Source: Strigamia acuminata (lineage: Eukaryota > Arthropoda > Chilopoda > Geophilomorpha > Linotaeniidae). Taken from it: 64,000 nucleotides of DNA. How positions within the stretch are numbered: position 1 is the stretch's first letter; each line of letters starts with the position of its first letter. This document shows, piece after piece, positions 31,947 through 42,897 of this stretch. Under the pieces are notes generated by a model. The model did not search any database, was not told where the DNA came from, and saw only the letters and a list, made by a program, of their open reading frames with translations. The stretch lies in NCBI GenBank assembly GCA_949358305.1, contig OX442314.1, positions 36,367,211 to 36,431,210 on the forward strand, written 5' to 3'. Both the position numbers and the translations under genes were made by a program.

Positions 31947-32146
31947 NNNNNNNNNNNNNNNNNNNNNNNNNNNNNNNNNNNNNNNNNNNNNNNNNNNNNN
32001 NNNNNNNNNNNNNNNNNNNNNNNNNNNNNNNNNNNNNNNNNNNNNNNNNNNNNNNNNNNNNNNNNNNNNNNNNNNNNNNNNNNNNNNNNNNNNNNNNNNN
32101 NNNNNNNNNNNNNNNNNNNNNNNNNNNNNNNNNNNNNNNNNNNNNN
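31947..32146. other. Assembly gap (200 N)
   Basis: Exactly 200 N suggests a placeholder rather than a measured gap. The copia 5' end and its 5' LTR are missing here, and the joined elements on either side may not be adjacent in the genome. Confidence 0.99.
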
Positions 32147-33175
32147 TTGCTAAATAAGTTTGAGAAAATAAATGACATTCTCTGCCGGGGAGAGAAGCGA
32201 ACTGGCAAAGGCAATCGGCTTGTGTTGACCATTGGCACCTAAATGTGATAAAAATAATGCGCCAACTCCAACTGGAGAGGCATCAATGGTTAGATAAAGT
32301 GGTAAAGAAGGATTGTACTAGTACTTTGTGAGGGTCAGGCGGTAGAGGGGTTCGAGCAGTGTTGATAAATTAGCTATAAATTTCGCATGGTAATTGATAA
32401 GACCCAAAACGACTTCAATGATGTAATGTCTGTGGGCCGGATAGCATCTCTGAGTGGTGTCAATTTGGAGTTGATAGGCAAGATTCCTTCTTTCAAAATA
32501 TTCAAGCCAAGAAATTGAACCGAGGGTTGCAAGAATTTGCATTTACCCCAATTCAAAGTCATACAAGATTCATCAAATGTAGCAAAAATCTGATCCAAGT
32601 TCCGGAGAATCGTTGATATACGGTTGGGTGTTGCCCGCCCGAACTGTCAACTGATCCATAGTTCGTTGAAATATTGACGGTGCCGACGAGATTCAGCAGA
32701 ACTAACGGTTCACTCAAAAAAGACCAAGGTGAGAATTAATTGTACAATACTCACGACTCTCCTCATCCAATCCAAGCTGATTGTACGCTGAATTGAGATC
32801 AAGCATTGGATACGTCTCGCCATCGACCAACTTTCCTGCGACATCCAATAAAAGCAGCAACGAATATGAATTTGGCAAGATTGCCTTATTGATTGACCTA
32901 TTGCAGCAACCAGTGATCTTGATCGTACTGTCCGCCTTCTTGACGTGCATAATGGCTGTTGCCCATTTGAATGAAGCCACGGGAGTGATGATGCCCAATT
33001 GCTGCAACCGATTCAGCTCCGTTCCGTCAAGACTCTTCATGGCGAGCAGTACCAGGTAAGCTTTCAGGAAAATTAGATCAACTTCCGGATTTACATCAAT
33101 TCGCAACTTGGACTTGTTGTAGCAGCCGACCTCATCATGAAACATATTCTCGTGCTTCGAGAGAAGTGTACTCAA
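32147..33175 (-). pseudogene. Decayed Ty3/gypsy reverse transcriptase and RNase H of another lineage
   Basis: Three broken minus-strand segments fit one gypsy Pol. At 33175-32714 is the N-terminal reverse transcriptase (LNRLQQLGIITPVASFKWAT; YPMLDLNSAYNQLGLD). At 32598-32318 is the region after the YxDD site (QPSVQFLGLNIL, TDITSLKSF), split over two frames. At 32300-32147 is RNase H (LTIDASPVGVGAL; KPIAFASS). Frameshifts, a stop and the loss of the central YxDD segment near 32600-32714 show decay. It is not the same family as copies 1-3. Confidence 0.8.
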
Positions 33176-34540
33176 TTCCTCGTGCTTCCCATGGAATCAT
33201 AAGGGTTACATCCTGCATATTTCCTCTGTCTGACTTCACTTTTTTAGGCCTACTTAATTTCTTCAAATACATACTTAAAAGGATATTCCTTTACCAGTAG
33301 TAATTTTGGGATTTTTTCACCAAAAATTTTGTTAGCAAGTTAATGTGCAGCAAATTTTAAAAAGAGACAACATGTATACTAAATTTAATGCAAAGTTAAC
33401 CCGTCAGATGGCGCCACGAGCTCATTTCTAAAAAAAGCAACCAGATGGGTAATTTTATTATCTCATCTCTGATGAACTGAAACCTTCAAACAGATACATA
33501 CATATAGACCCACCAATAAAAATTAAAATAATATTAAAAAATATATTTCTACGTATAAATACATTTAAGAATATAAATATATGACAATTGACCGTCGTTT
33601 ACTACAACAACTGCAGGTTATCTGGCTGCCATTACGACAAATAAAAACAAACTGAATTCAAATTGGCCAAACCAAGAAATAATCAAGATAATAACTGCAT
33701 CTAGATATTTTTATCTTGTACAGAGACTCAAGTTGTAATTTTCATCGATATAACTTAATTTTATTACAATTTTAATTTTCATGTTATTGCTCATTCCGCA
33801 CTTGCATTTAGTGATTTAAATCAGTTTTAAACTCTGTAATCAGTGCAGTGATGGATCAGATATGGCAACTTCGATCACCTGACACAACCCCACGAGACTT
33901 TGTTAGGGGTTATGCAAAGGATGTGGTTTATACAGCCCCAATACAGGATTTTCAGACATTGAGGAAATCGCATAACTGATGCAATTAACTGTGTAACATC
34001 TGCTATGTTCCATCATGTCTGGCAAGAATTCTAATACTGATTGGATATTTTTAAAAACAAATTCAAAAAAATACAACAAAAAAATTCATTTGCTTTGTAC
34101 TTTTCATTCAAAAATTAAAATCGCACTAAAATTAAGTTGTATTGATAAAAATTAAAACTTATCGAGTCCACACACAAGATAAAAATACCCAGATACAGTC
34201 AGCACTAATCCATTCATTTTATGTACTCATTTCAAATGGGCGCACAGCTTGTGGACATCCTTCATTATCAACACATGCACACCCGTCAATTTTGCACTTT
34301 ATCGATCAAAAAACAAAAAAAACTCCGGACTTCCACTAAACACAGGAAATCCACACCAGGCCCTCCTCTCCCCCTTCCCCCGAAATAAAAACACCCAAAC
34401 TACCTTCAAATCACCCAAAAATCATTTTCTTCAATAAACAATCACCCATGACACCCAAAAAAAATTTTTCTTCCCCATCTAATTATAAAAATTAAATAAA
34501 AAAGCAAAAATAAAAAAATAAAAAAATAAAAATAAAAAAA
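33176..34540. other. AT-rich intergenic region, nothing recognised
   Basis: No open frame with a domain is seen. It forms the upstream flank of the innexin gene and ends in an (AAAAAT)n tract at about 34495-34540. Confidence 0.45.
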
Positions 34541-34768
34541 AGAAGGCGTGTGTCTACATTGTGCAGCACGCGCTCTCTACCCCTCCTGTCCATCTATTTA
34601 TACCGCATTCCCTCCCGGGCCACTCCACAACCAACAAACCAAAACAACCTCCGAGCGAGTCGATGCTCCACTCCGAGCGAGGGCTGCACACAGCAGCCGC
34701 ACACCAAATGACCACCGCGCATCGCAGCACGCATTCAATTACACGCGGCACGTGAAGGGTGAACCATG

Positions 34769-34775
34769 TATAAAA
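34769..34775 (+). promoter_or_regulatory. Probable TATA box of the innexin gene
   Basis: TATAAAA lies 83 bases before the start codon in an otherwise C-rich stretch. A second AT-rich box (TATTTATA) is at about 34594. Placement is reasonable for a core promoter with a short leader. Confidence 0.4.
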
Positions 34776-34857
34776 ACGTGTCCATCATTCCGTCTCCGCA
34801 ACCCGCGCTCGCACCACCAACACCAAACCCAGCTCCAAACCAAAACCAGCCGCAAAC

Positions 34858-35952
34858 ATGCTCGACATCTTCCGCGGCCTCAAAAACCTCCTCAAAGTCA
34901 GCCGCATCCACACGGACGGAGCCATCTTCCGCCTCCACTACAACGTCACCGTCATGATCCTCATCGCGTTCAGCGTCATCGTCACCACCAAACAGTACGT
35001 GGGCAACCCCATCGAGTGCACGCACAGCAAGGACGTGACCGAAGCCGTCGTCAACACCTACTGCTGGATCCACTCTACCTACACCGTCCTCAGCGCCTAC
35101 GACCCCAAGAAGAAGGTCGGCGAGCACATCCCGTACCCCGGCGTGGACCGCAGCTCCAACAAGGCCGAGTGGCGCGTGCACAAGTACTACCAGTGGGTCT
35201 GCTTCATGCTCTTCTTCCAGGCCGTCCTCTTCTACATCCCGCGCTGGCTCTGGAAGAACTGGGAAGGGGGCAAGATCCCCGCGCTCACCATGAACCTCCA
35301 GTTGGCCATCTGCACGGAAACCGAGAAGAAGCAGCAGAAGAAGCTGCTCGCCGACTACCTGTGGTCGAATCTGCGCAACCACGACTTCTGGGCGCTCAGG
35401 TACTTTCTGTGCGAGGCGCTCAGTCTGGTCAACGTTGTCGGTCAGATGTTCCTCATGGACCGCTTCTTCGACGGCGAGTTTCTCACGTACGGGATCAAGG
35501 TGATCGAGTTCATGGAGGCGGATCAGGAGGAGCGCATCGATCCGATGATCTTCATCTTCCCGCGGATGACCAAGTGCCACTTCCACAAGGCGGGGCCGTC
35601 GACGGAGATCGAGAAACACGACGCGCTCTGCGTGCTGCCGCTCAACGTGGTCAACGAGAAGGTCTACATCTTCCTGTGGTTTTGGTTCATCATCCTGGGC
35701 TTCCTCACCGCGCTCGTGCTCGTCTCGCGCTTCGTCGTGTTCACGGTGCCGCGTCTGCGCCTGCTTTTCATCGCCACGCGCTTCCGGCTCGTGCCGAAGA
35801 AGCAGCTGAAGCTGCTGCTCGAAAAGTCGAGGATGGGCGACTGGTTTTTGCTCTACCTGCTCGGCCAGAACGTGGACAATCTCGTCTTCAGGGACGTTTT
35901 GTTGGACATCGCGGCGCGGCTCAACCAGGTGCCCAAAGAGCCGTCCGTATGA
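34858..35952 (+). CDS. Innexin (gap-junction protein), arthropod innexin-2-like, 364 aa
   Basis: Innexins form gap-junction channels and hemichannels in the plasma membrane of invertebrates. The protein has four membrane spans in the usual places (about 29-47, 111-128, 181-203, 268-293) and the family signature YYQWV at about 110-114, followed by [18 protein letters not shown]. There are two cysteines in each extracellular loop (C54 and C69; C240 and C258), a DERIDP-like block (EERIDPM) and the [12 protein letters not shown] motif before the last span. It is a single uninterrupted exon of normal family length. The start gives the canonical short N-terminus ([13 protein letters not shown]). 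The gene is strongly GC-rich compared with its flanks. Similarity to insect innexin 2 is judged from memory of the family, so the paralogue assignment is tentative, while the family is certain. Confidence 0.97.
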   Translation: MLDIFRGLKNLLKVSRIHTDGAIFRLHYNVTVMILIAFSVIVTTKQYVGNPIECTHSKDVTEAVVNTYCWIHSTYTVLSAYDPKKKVGEHIPYPGVDRSSNKAEWRVHKYYQWVCFMLFFQAVLFYIPRWLWKNWEGGKIPALTMNLQLAICTETEKKQQKKLLADYLWSNLRNHDFWALRYFLCEALSLVNVVGQMFLMDRFFDGEFLTYGIKVIEFMEADQEERIDPMIFIFPRMTKCHFHKAGPSTEIEKHDALCVLPLNVVNEKVYIFLWFWFIILGFLTALVLVSRFVVFTVPRLRLLFIATRFRLVPKKQLKLLLEKSRMGDWFLLYLLGQNVDNLVFRDVLLDIAARLNQVPKEPSV

Positions 35953-36886
35953 CAGGAGGGCTCGGCGGTGGCCAGGAGGAGCCGGATCGGCGCGCACGAG
36001 CAGCTGGCCACCGTGTCCGGCAAGGACATCGAGATCGGGACGTTACCGTTGGGGTTTATGGCGTACGGGACGGGTGTGAAATGGCACAAAAACGACGCGG
36101 ATATCAACCAGTGTGTGTGATTTTCCTCCATTTTATCTCTATTTTCAAAACTCGCAATATTTTTCCATCCGTTTTAACATATCGCAATATTTTGATGGTG
36201 TGTCACGTTATTGATCGGCGGGGAACAAAGGAAGCGTCGTGACTCACGCAGGGGTGACGAAAGGGGGATAGGGAAAAGGGAGAGCAAAGTTTGTGGTGTC
36301 GTGGAATCGATAATATTACAATACAATCCGATCAAATTTTTTTTTTAAATTTTTCTGTGATGTTTAGACCTTCAGACAACAAATTGAATAAGGGAAACTG
36401 ACCTACATCCTGTGTGGCGTCATGGGCTCAATGCAATCCGAATCCAATACACAATAGCAGCGTAAAGTAAATATTTTTACGTGGTTTATATATATTTTCT
36501 ATATACATGTGTGTGTATATTTATTATATCCCTTGGTGGGCCGTTTTTGAATATACCCGAGGGATTTCACGTGTGGAGAGAGAGATGGTGTTCGATGTTT
36601 TGCATTTGGATATTGGAAATGAGTCATGGAACACGTGGCCTGTATTTAATTCCCTCGTCTCTCTCGCGTGGCTATTTTTAAGATGAGGGGTTCAATCCCT
36701 CTTGCTCAAATGTACACTGACTATCCGATGTAAATTTTCACGTTGTTTTGGGGAATTTAGCTAGGAAATGTGGATTTGTAATACTTGATTTGTTTTAAGT
36801 GTCCGCATTCCCATGTGGTTCAAAAGCACATTGAAATTGTATTGCGAGGTATGGCAATGGGTTTCACGAGAATGCATTTTGTAATA
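35953..36886. other. Innexin 3' flank and intergenic sequence
   Basis: The first ~160 bases remain GC-rich and contain a readable frame that does not match innexin tails. After that the sequence is AT-rich. No second gene is seen. Confidence 0.4.
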
Positions 36887-37058
36887 CAGTCGAGCCTCGT
36901 TATAACGAATCGCAACGGACCGAAAAATCGGTTTGTTATAACGAAAGTTCGTTATATCAAAATTTTTATAACATGGTGTTTTATGGCCAACCAACCAACC
37001 CAGCCATTTTTAACTATTGGTTATTACAAAAAATTCGTTACAACGAGGTATGACTGTA
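36885..37058. mobile_element. Pogo/Tc1-mariner-type MITE with TA duplication (170 bp)
   Basis: The element at 36887-37056 has terminal inverted repeats of about 23 bp: left CAGTCGAGCCTCGTTATAACG, right (reverse complement) CAGTCATACCTCGTTGTAACG. It is flanked by TA on both sides. The CAGT...CTCGTTATAACGA end is typical of pogo/Tigger relatives. Additional internal palindromes (GTTATAACGAA / TTCGTTATA) are present and there is no coding capacity. Confidence 0.85.
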
Positions 37059-38952
37059 TATATATATTTTTTTTCAATTACATTATAAAATGCATTATTT
37101 AAGGTAAAAATAATATATTTAATTCTGCGAAAAGTAATATATATATTGTAAAATATATTTTTGAACCGTGTGGGTTTGCTGGGTGATGAAACTAAGATTT
37201 TTGAAGTTAATAAATGAATATTTGTTTTTCCTTTTGCATTAATATTTCCAATCATGAGGTTTTAAAATATAAGACTGTGATAAATGCGTGCATTTTATAT
37301 TTTTACCTTTTGTTCTTTTTTTTTAATTAAAAAAAAAAAAAACCTGGTTAATATTTCTATAACGTATGTAAATAAATCAAATCTTTATAATAAATATATT
37401 AATTTATGTCGTATTTACTTTTTTTTAAAAAAAAATGTTTTATTTCTTTGCTCAGAATCGCTTTATGGAGCAGAAACAATTCGCTTGACCAAATTAACTC
37501 GTTTTGTCAACTTCATTTAGTCGGAACTGCCTGCAAAGTGCAACAAGCAAATGTTTGAATTTGCTCAGTAAATTCTTGTGCCACCACCATCCAAATCACA
37601 ATCACAAAAAACAAAATTACCAAGACACAACAATTCTCTTTATTTGAGCCTTGACCAAAAACAATTTTTACGACCTTTAACTTAAATGACAAAAAAAAAA
37701 ACATTTCCTGCGACATTCCAACTTGTCACTGCACTTCCTTACACTGCTGATATACCAACACGAGTTTATACAGATGAAAAGGGTAAAGAAAATGTCTAAA
37801 CTAATAAAAAGCCACAACTACACGAAGGAATAAATGCACTTACTATAGTTAGTTAGTTTCCATTTAGGTCGTTTACACCTATAAATACGGGGAATTTAAA
37901 AACATCCTTTTTTGAATTGTTCCTGGAAAGTCTCCTGAGACTTGTGCATGAGTTTAACCAGTCGCGGAATGCATGCAATCATTGTTTAAAACTAATTAAT
38001 CAAAATGATAAAAGTGCATTTTCCGGTTAAAAACACTTGTTTTTAAATGGCCTTGATTCAATCAACCTCCTAGTGTCAAATTAAAACATCACCAAAAAAT
38101 ATACATATTTTCTGATAATTTAATTTTCCCGCCAAATTCTTGACCAATCATCAAAATGATATCCTAAAATATTATTACTAGTTTAATGTATTTTTATGAT
38201 CTCCGAAATAACGTTCCAGAAACATATGTTTTGATTGATGTAGTGCAGCAAAGCTATAAGGGTGACAGTGTAAACAATTTTTGAAAACCAACAATTGCGT
38301 ATTATAAAATTAAGCTTTTTAACTTGAAAAAAAAAATTAGTCTTCATAAAACAAAATTTTTTTTTTTTTTAAATTGAATATTTAGAATTTTTGCAGATTA
38401 TAACCACTCAATGAAACAAGAGCATATACTGATTTATCATCTGTAAATCCTCAATTTTTTATCTTGTTTAATTCTTCTGGCCTCAAACTCGATTTAAACT
38501 TCTTTAAACATGGAAAATAAAAACAAGTAATTTCTTTCCTTTCTCTTGCACGCGCGGTTTATTTTTAAAAACTGTTTTGTTCTCTTGGCTTACATTTCTT
38601 TCGAGATCAATGGCCTTGAAAACCTAAGCACAGAGTCCAAAATAAAACAATGGCGTCAAATGACGTCATGCAAGGGTACCACTCAACACAATCTCAAGAT
38701 ATAAGAGGAAACACGTTGCACTTCTTATTTTTTTTTTAATTTGGTGTATATAATTTTTATTATTTGAATTAAAGACAGATCAGTTTATTTCTCAGCAAGT
38801 TTTGGTCTGAAAACATATGAAACTTAATTCACTAAACCTATTTTTTATTTTAAAAAAAATAATAATAATAAAAGAAAAAATAATCTTAATAGAAAATTAA
38901 TTTGAACATCTGTCGCTAGATGGCTACAAGTGCCTACAAGTGCCATGCAAAG
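37059..38952. other. AT-rich region without recognised exons
   Basis: It contains poly-A/T tracts and short open frames only. No upstream FUT8 exon could be found here, although the terminal FUT8 exon follows on the same strand. It may be FUT8 intron or simply intergenic. Confidence 0.4.
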
Positions 38953-39167
38953 AAAACAACCATCAAGTGATCTACTCGCACGAGTCGCAATCGTCGAACG
39001 AACTCGAACTTATCGCCGGCGACGTGATCGGAATCGCCGGCAACCACTGGGACGGCTACTCGAAAGGCGTCAACCGGCGCACCAAGCAGCAAGGCCTCTA
39101 CCCACCGTTCAAAGCGACCAATAAGGTGCAAGTGGCCGATTTCCCCACATACCCGGATCAAGCCTAA
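38953..39167 (+). CDS. FUT8: Terminal exon of alpha-1,6-fucosyltransferase (C-terminal SH3 domain)
   Basis: FUT8 transfers fucose to the core GlcNAc of N-glycans in the Golgi. This exon encodes the characteristic C-terminal SH3 domain: ELIAGDVIGIAGNHWDGYSK, then GVNRRTKQQGLYPPFK and the end FPTYPDQA, matching the family's GNHWDGYSKG...GLYPSYK...YPTYP pattern. The acceptor is probably the AAAG at 38949-38952, and the stop is at 39165. The catalytic exons are not found in the window, and the innexin gene lies upstream on the same strand. The rest is therefore either much further upstream (innexin nested in a FUT8 intron), misassembled, or lost. An AATAAA follows at 39194. Confidence 0.85.
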
Positions 39168-39193
39168 AATGAAGAAGAAAAAACACTGCTAAA

Positions 39194-39199
39194 AATAAA
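39194..39199 (+). promoter_or_regulatory. Polyadenylation signal after the FUT8 exon
   Basis: AATAAA occurs 27 bases after the stop codon. It leaves only about 140 bases before the next gene's start. Confidence 0.6.
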
Positions 39200-39339
39200 A
39201 CTCTAGTCGTTCGATTTTTATTTTTTATTTGTATTTGTACATGTCAAATCACGCATTCCTTTAAAAATCACAAGAATAAAAACGTATCGGTTAGTTTTTA
39301 TTATCGTTACCATGGCGACGGTTTGAATTTTTAACCAAA

Positions 39340-42056
39340 ATGGATTCGGAAAACGCGTCGGGAAGCCGCAGTAGAAGCAAAGAAAGCTCGAAAATCAAAT
39401 CGTCGCAACTGAGCGGCCTCAACACTGACTCGTCCGACGAGTTTTACAAGGCCAAAGCGTTCTTGATGAAAGCCAGTAGTGTCACATCGGCCAATGTGTA
39501 CGACCACCTGAAAGAGTTAATCGGGAAAATCCTCGAAGGGCGCCCGGAAAACGTGGTGGATTTCGTCGAGGAGTTGAGCATTTGGTTGAAGAAGAGTCGG
39601 CTGCAGTATCGCGAGGATACGTTGTACGATTCGGTCGAAACTTCCTCCAAATATCTCCAAGCGTTCAAGGACAAGCGATTATTCCAAGTATTTTCAAAGA
39701 TTTGCTCGTTTTTCTTGATTTTTCGTATTTTTTTCGCTCGTCACAGGGCGGCGCGGGAGACTTGTCGCGGTCGGGCGAGGACGAGGATGCGTCGGCCGAG
39801 GCGGGCGCCATCGAGCCGTCGATCAACGATATGGGCGAGATTTCGATGTTGATTCCGAATTTGCAGAATCATTTCTTCTTTCTGGAGCAGGCGGGCATTT
39901 CGCTCAACCGCAACGAGGTTTACCGTATTAATCTGAGTATTATTAAGTTAATGAAGACACATCCGCTTAATAAGATCCGATTTTGGGGGAAAATAATCGG
40001 GATTGAACGGAATTATGTTGTGCTGGAGACGGAGTTCCACGAAGGAGACGATTTCGCGGGCAGCAAGGTGGGATTTACTGGTGATTTACTTATTTGCAAT
40101 TTTTGTTTATTTAATATTTTTTTTACTTCTTTTTTTTGGGTGTTAGGGGGAGAGCGACGATGAGGAAAGCGAGAATTATTTCGAAACGCCGCGGTCGGTG
40201 ATTGATTCGCTGGCGATTCAAACGGAGCGGGTGTTCGACGACGAGGAAGAAGAGATGCCCACGCCGAAGCCGAAGCCGATCCCGACGCTCGTTGTGCCGT
40301 CGGAGCCGTTCCGATCTGGGGCCAATCAGAAAGTTTACTTTGCCGCTCTCGCACGTCCGTTAATCTGTTTTTATTTTTTTAAATTTTTTTTTATATTGTC
40401 TTTTAGGGAATTTTAGGGAATTTTATTGGATTTTATTGGATTTTATTGAATTTTATTGGATTTTATTGAATTTTATTGGATTTTATTGGATTTTATTTGA
40501 TTTTATTGGATTTTATTGGATTTTATTGAATTTTAATGGATTTTATTGAATTTCATTGGATTTTATTGGATTTTTTTGGTTTTATATGGATTTTATTTTT
40601 GTTGAATTTTATTGAATTTTATTGAATTTTGTTGAATTTTATTCAACATTATACAGTTTTATTGATTTTTGTAGAATTTTATTCAATATTATTCAGTTTT
40701 ATTCAATTTTGTTGAATCTTATTCAATTTTGCTGAATCTTATTCAATTTTGCTGAATCTTATTCAATTTTGTTGAATCTTATTCAATTTTGTTGAATCTT
40801 ATTCAATTTTGTTGAATCTTATTCAATTTTGTTGAATCTTATTCAATTTTGTTGAATCTTATTCAGTTTTGCTGAATCTTATTCAATTTTGTTGAATCTT
40901 ATTCAATTTTGCTGAATCTTATTCAATTTTGTTGAATATTCCTGAATATTACTGAATTTTCTTTATTTATTTGTAGCCGAATTTAGTTGGGTCAAGTTGC
41001 CACTCGTCACTCCGGCTCAGATCAGCACAGCACGAATGATTCGCAAATATTTTGTCGGTCGGTTCGACGCGCCCGTAAGATTTTAATACTTTTAAAAAAA
41101 AAATTCTAATATCCTAAAAAATATTTAAATTTATTTTCCCAGGTCTTATCATACCCGCCGTTCCCCGGAAGAGAAATCCATTTACTCCGCGCTCAAATCG
41201 CACGAATCTCCGCATCCACCCACATTTCGCCAACCGGCTACTACGATGTCGTCCCCGAAGACCCCAGTATGCAAAACCATCAAATCTAAACCAATAAACA
41301 TCAAAATTCAATTTTTCCACCCAGCTGCGATCGCCGAAAACTTCAACTACGATCGAGTTCCGGTCACTACTCTCGTGGACGAGCACATCAACAATTGGGT
41401 CCACCATTCCGCATATTTACTACCTCAAGTAATTTAATCAACCAAAAAAAAAACAAATAAAATGTAAATTAATAAAATAATTAATTAATTGGATCGAGGG
41501 TCGTATCACGTGGTCGAAACCCGAATACCAGTTGGCAGTGGTCAACCGGGACGAGGAAGAAGACGAAGAAGTGGGCGCGGGAGTGGTCGACATGTTCCCG
41601 GAGTTAATGGAAGAAGGATGCGAACCGGAAACGGGTCCCCCGCTTCTCACGTCCATCGCCGAAGATTCGAGTAAATTAAAATTACAAATCGAAGAAATTC
41701 TACTTGATTTGTTTCGAATTATTTAAGTCTCGGAAGGAATTCCGTTGTGGACGGCGCACGTAAGTCCGACCGCATTCCCGAACCACGCCGTGGCCGTCAT
41801 GAAAAGCCTGCTGTGGCCCGGCGCTTTCGCGATAACGCGAGAAAAGGAACTGGCCAACGTGTACATCGGCTACGGAATCAAGTACACGGCCACGCCGTAC
41901 TGCCCCACGCAACCCCCGCCCGTCATGGCCGAATATCCCGTCGACGTCGAGTTAATCGAAGCGATGGACCCGTCGCCCGAAGAAGAAGCCGTGTTCAAAC
42001 AAACCGCCGAGGGATCGATCGCCGAAGGTGGCGAGGAAGAGGAAGAAGTTGTATAA
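39340..42056 (+). CDS. Radial spoke head protein (RSPH4A/RSPH6A type), 8 exons, ~567 aa
   Basis: This protein builds the head of the radial spokes in 9+2 axonemes and is needed for motile cilia or sperm flagella. Exons: 39340-39687, 39747-40067, 40147-40354, 40977-41074, 41143-41266, 41325-41428, 41499-41670, 41728-42056. All have GT/AG ends, matching phases and 568 codons in total. Family motifs run through the protein: [22 protein letters not shown] near the start; [86 protein letters not shown]; a [12 protein letters not shown] block; LLWPGAFAI and [10 protein letters not shown] near the acidic end. The donor of exon 3 (CAC|GTCCGT) is weak. Tandem AATAAA signals follow the stop at 42058. 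RSPH4A and RSPH6A cannot be told apart by eye. Confidence 0.95.
40400..40962 (+). repeat. Intronic 10/20-bp tandem repeats in the radial spoke gene
   Basis: The 622-bp intron 3 is almost entirely repeats: first a 10-bp ATTTTATTGG/ATTTTATTGA family (40400-40630), then about thirteen 20-bp units TTGAATCTTATTCAATTTTG (40690-40935). Each 20-bp unit is itself an imperfect palindrome (TTGAAT/ATTCAA). Confidence 0.9.
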
Positions 42057-42225
42057 AAATAAAAATAAATGTATTTTTATCTCTTTTATTGAATAAAATT
42101 AAAATTAAAAATTAAAATTAAAAAGCTCAACTTTAATTCACATAAACACAGCCTGAAAAAATAAAAACAACATACTCGACATTTATATTTTAGAAATAGA
42201 CAATACCAGAGTCAATATTGACTCT

Positions 42226-42650
42226 GACAATACTTAAGAGCTGCTTTTAAACGAAAACTGCTGCACGACACAGAAATTGAAATATCGTGACTTTTGTAGT
42301 TTGTACTCACGTTGTCTGGTGTTGTTGACACACGACCCTTTATTTCCGCTACTCCTGCGATCGGGTAAACGCCGCTTCTTCGCTTACGTTATTTCTTACG
42401 AAAATCCCTATCAAATCGGCAAGCCCATGTTGTTTGCAACGTCGGAGGGACTTTACTCGAGAATCACTCAACATTCGGCGAGTTTATCAATTTCGGTTGG
42501 AGGCAGGAATTTTAAAATTATACAAATATCGAGCTCGATTTTATTTTGACAATAAATCGCGAGAGAAAAAAAAACATTAAAAACAAAAAAAATTTGTTTA
42601 ATTTTTTATTTTTACATGACGATATCGGCAAAGGGAAAATACAGGAAACA
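42226..42650. repeat. Interspersed repeat R, copy A (~425 bp)
   Basis: The stretch from GACAATACTTAAGAGC to GGGAAAATACAGGAAACAC is repeated in the same orientation at 58383-58790 with small substitutions and indels. It includes a conserved core around TTGTTTGCAACGTCGGAGGG and an AT-rich tail. It has no clear terminal repeats, tRNA-like boxes or long frame. The type (SINE, MITE, LTR remnant or duplicated genomic segment) is unknown. Confidence 0.75.
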
Positions 42651-42897
42651 CAATAAATTATATATAAACTTTGTTAAATAACTATCGAAAAAAAATTTCA
42701 AAAATTTCAAAAAAACAAATCGTTGATCACAGTCCACTCAAAACAGTACTGAAGTACGAATTAGCTTGAACACTGACTGAATTCCGCGTGTCATTGTCAA
42801 TTATCACCAATATGAATTGTCCTTATAAAAACATAAACATTAAAAAAAAATCTAAAAATCCAAAAATTGTTTTTGCTTGCACTTAACATCCAACAGG

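Noticed and set aside
34735-36242. Long Arg/His-rich and Glu/Asp-rich frames overlapping the innexin gene on both strands
   Set aside because: The innexin frame shows all family motifs. The others are GC-rich shadow frames with low-complexity composition.
42226-42650. tRNA-derived SINE
   Set aside because: No A-box or B-box promoter motifs or terminal simple tail could be found in either copy.
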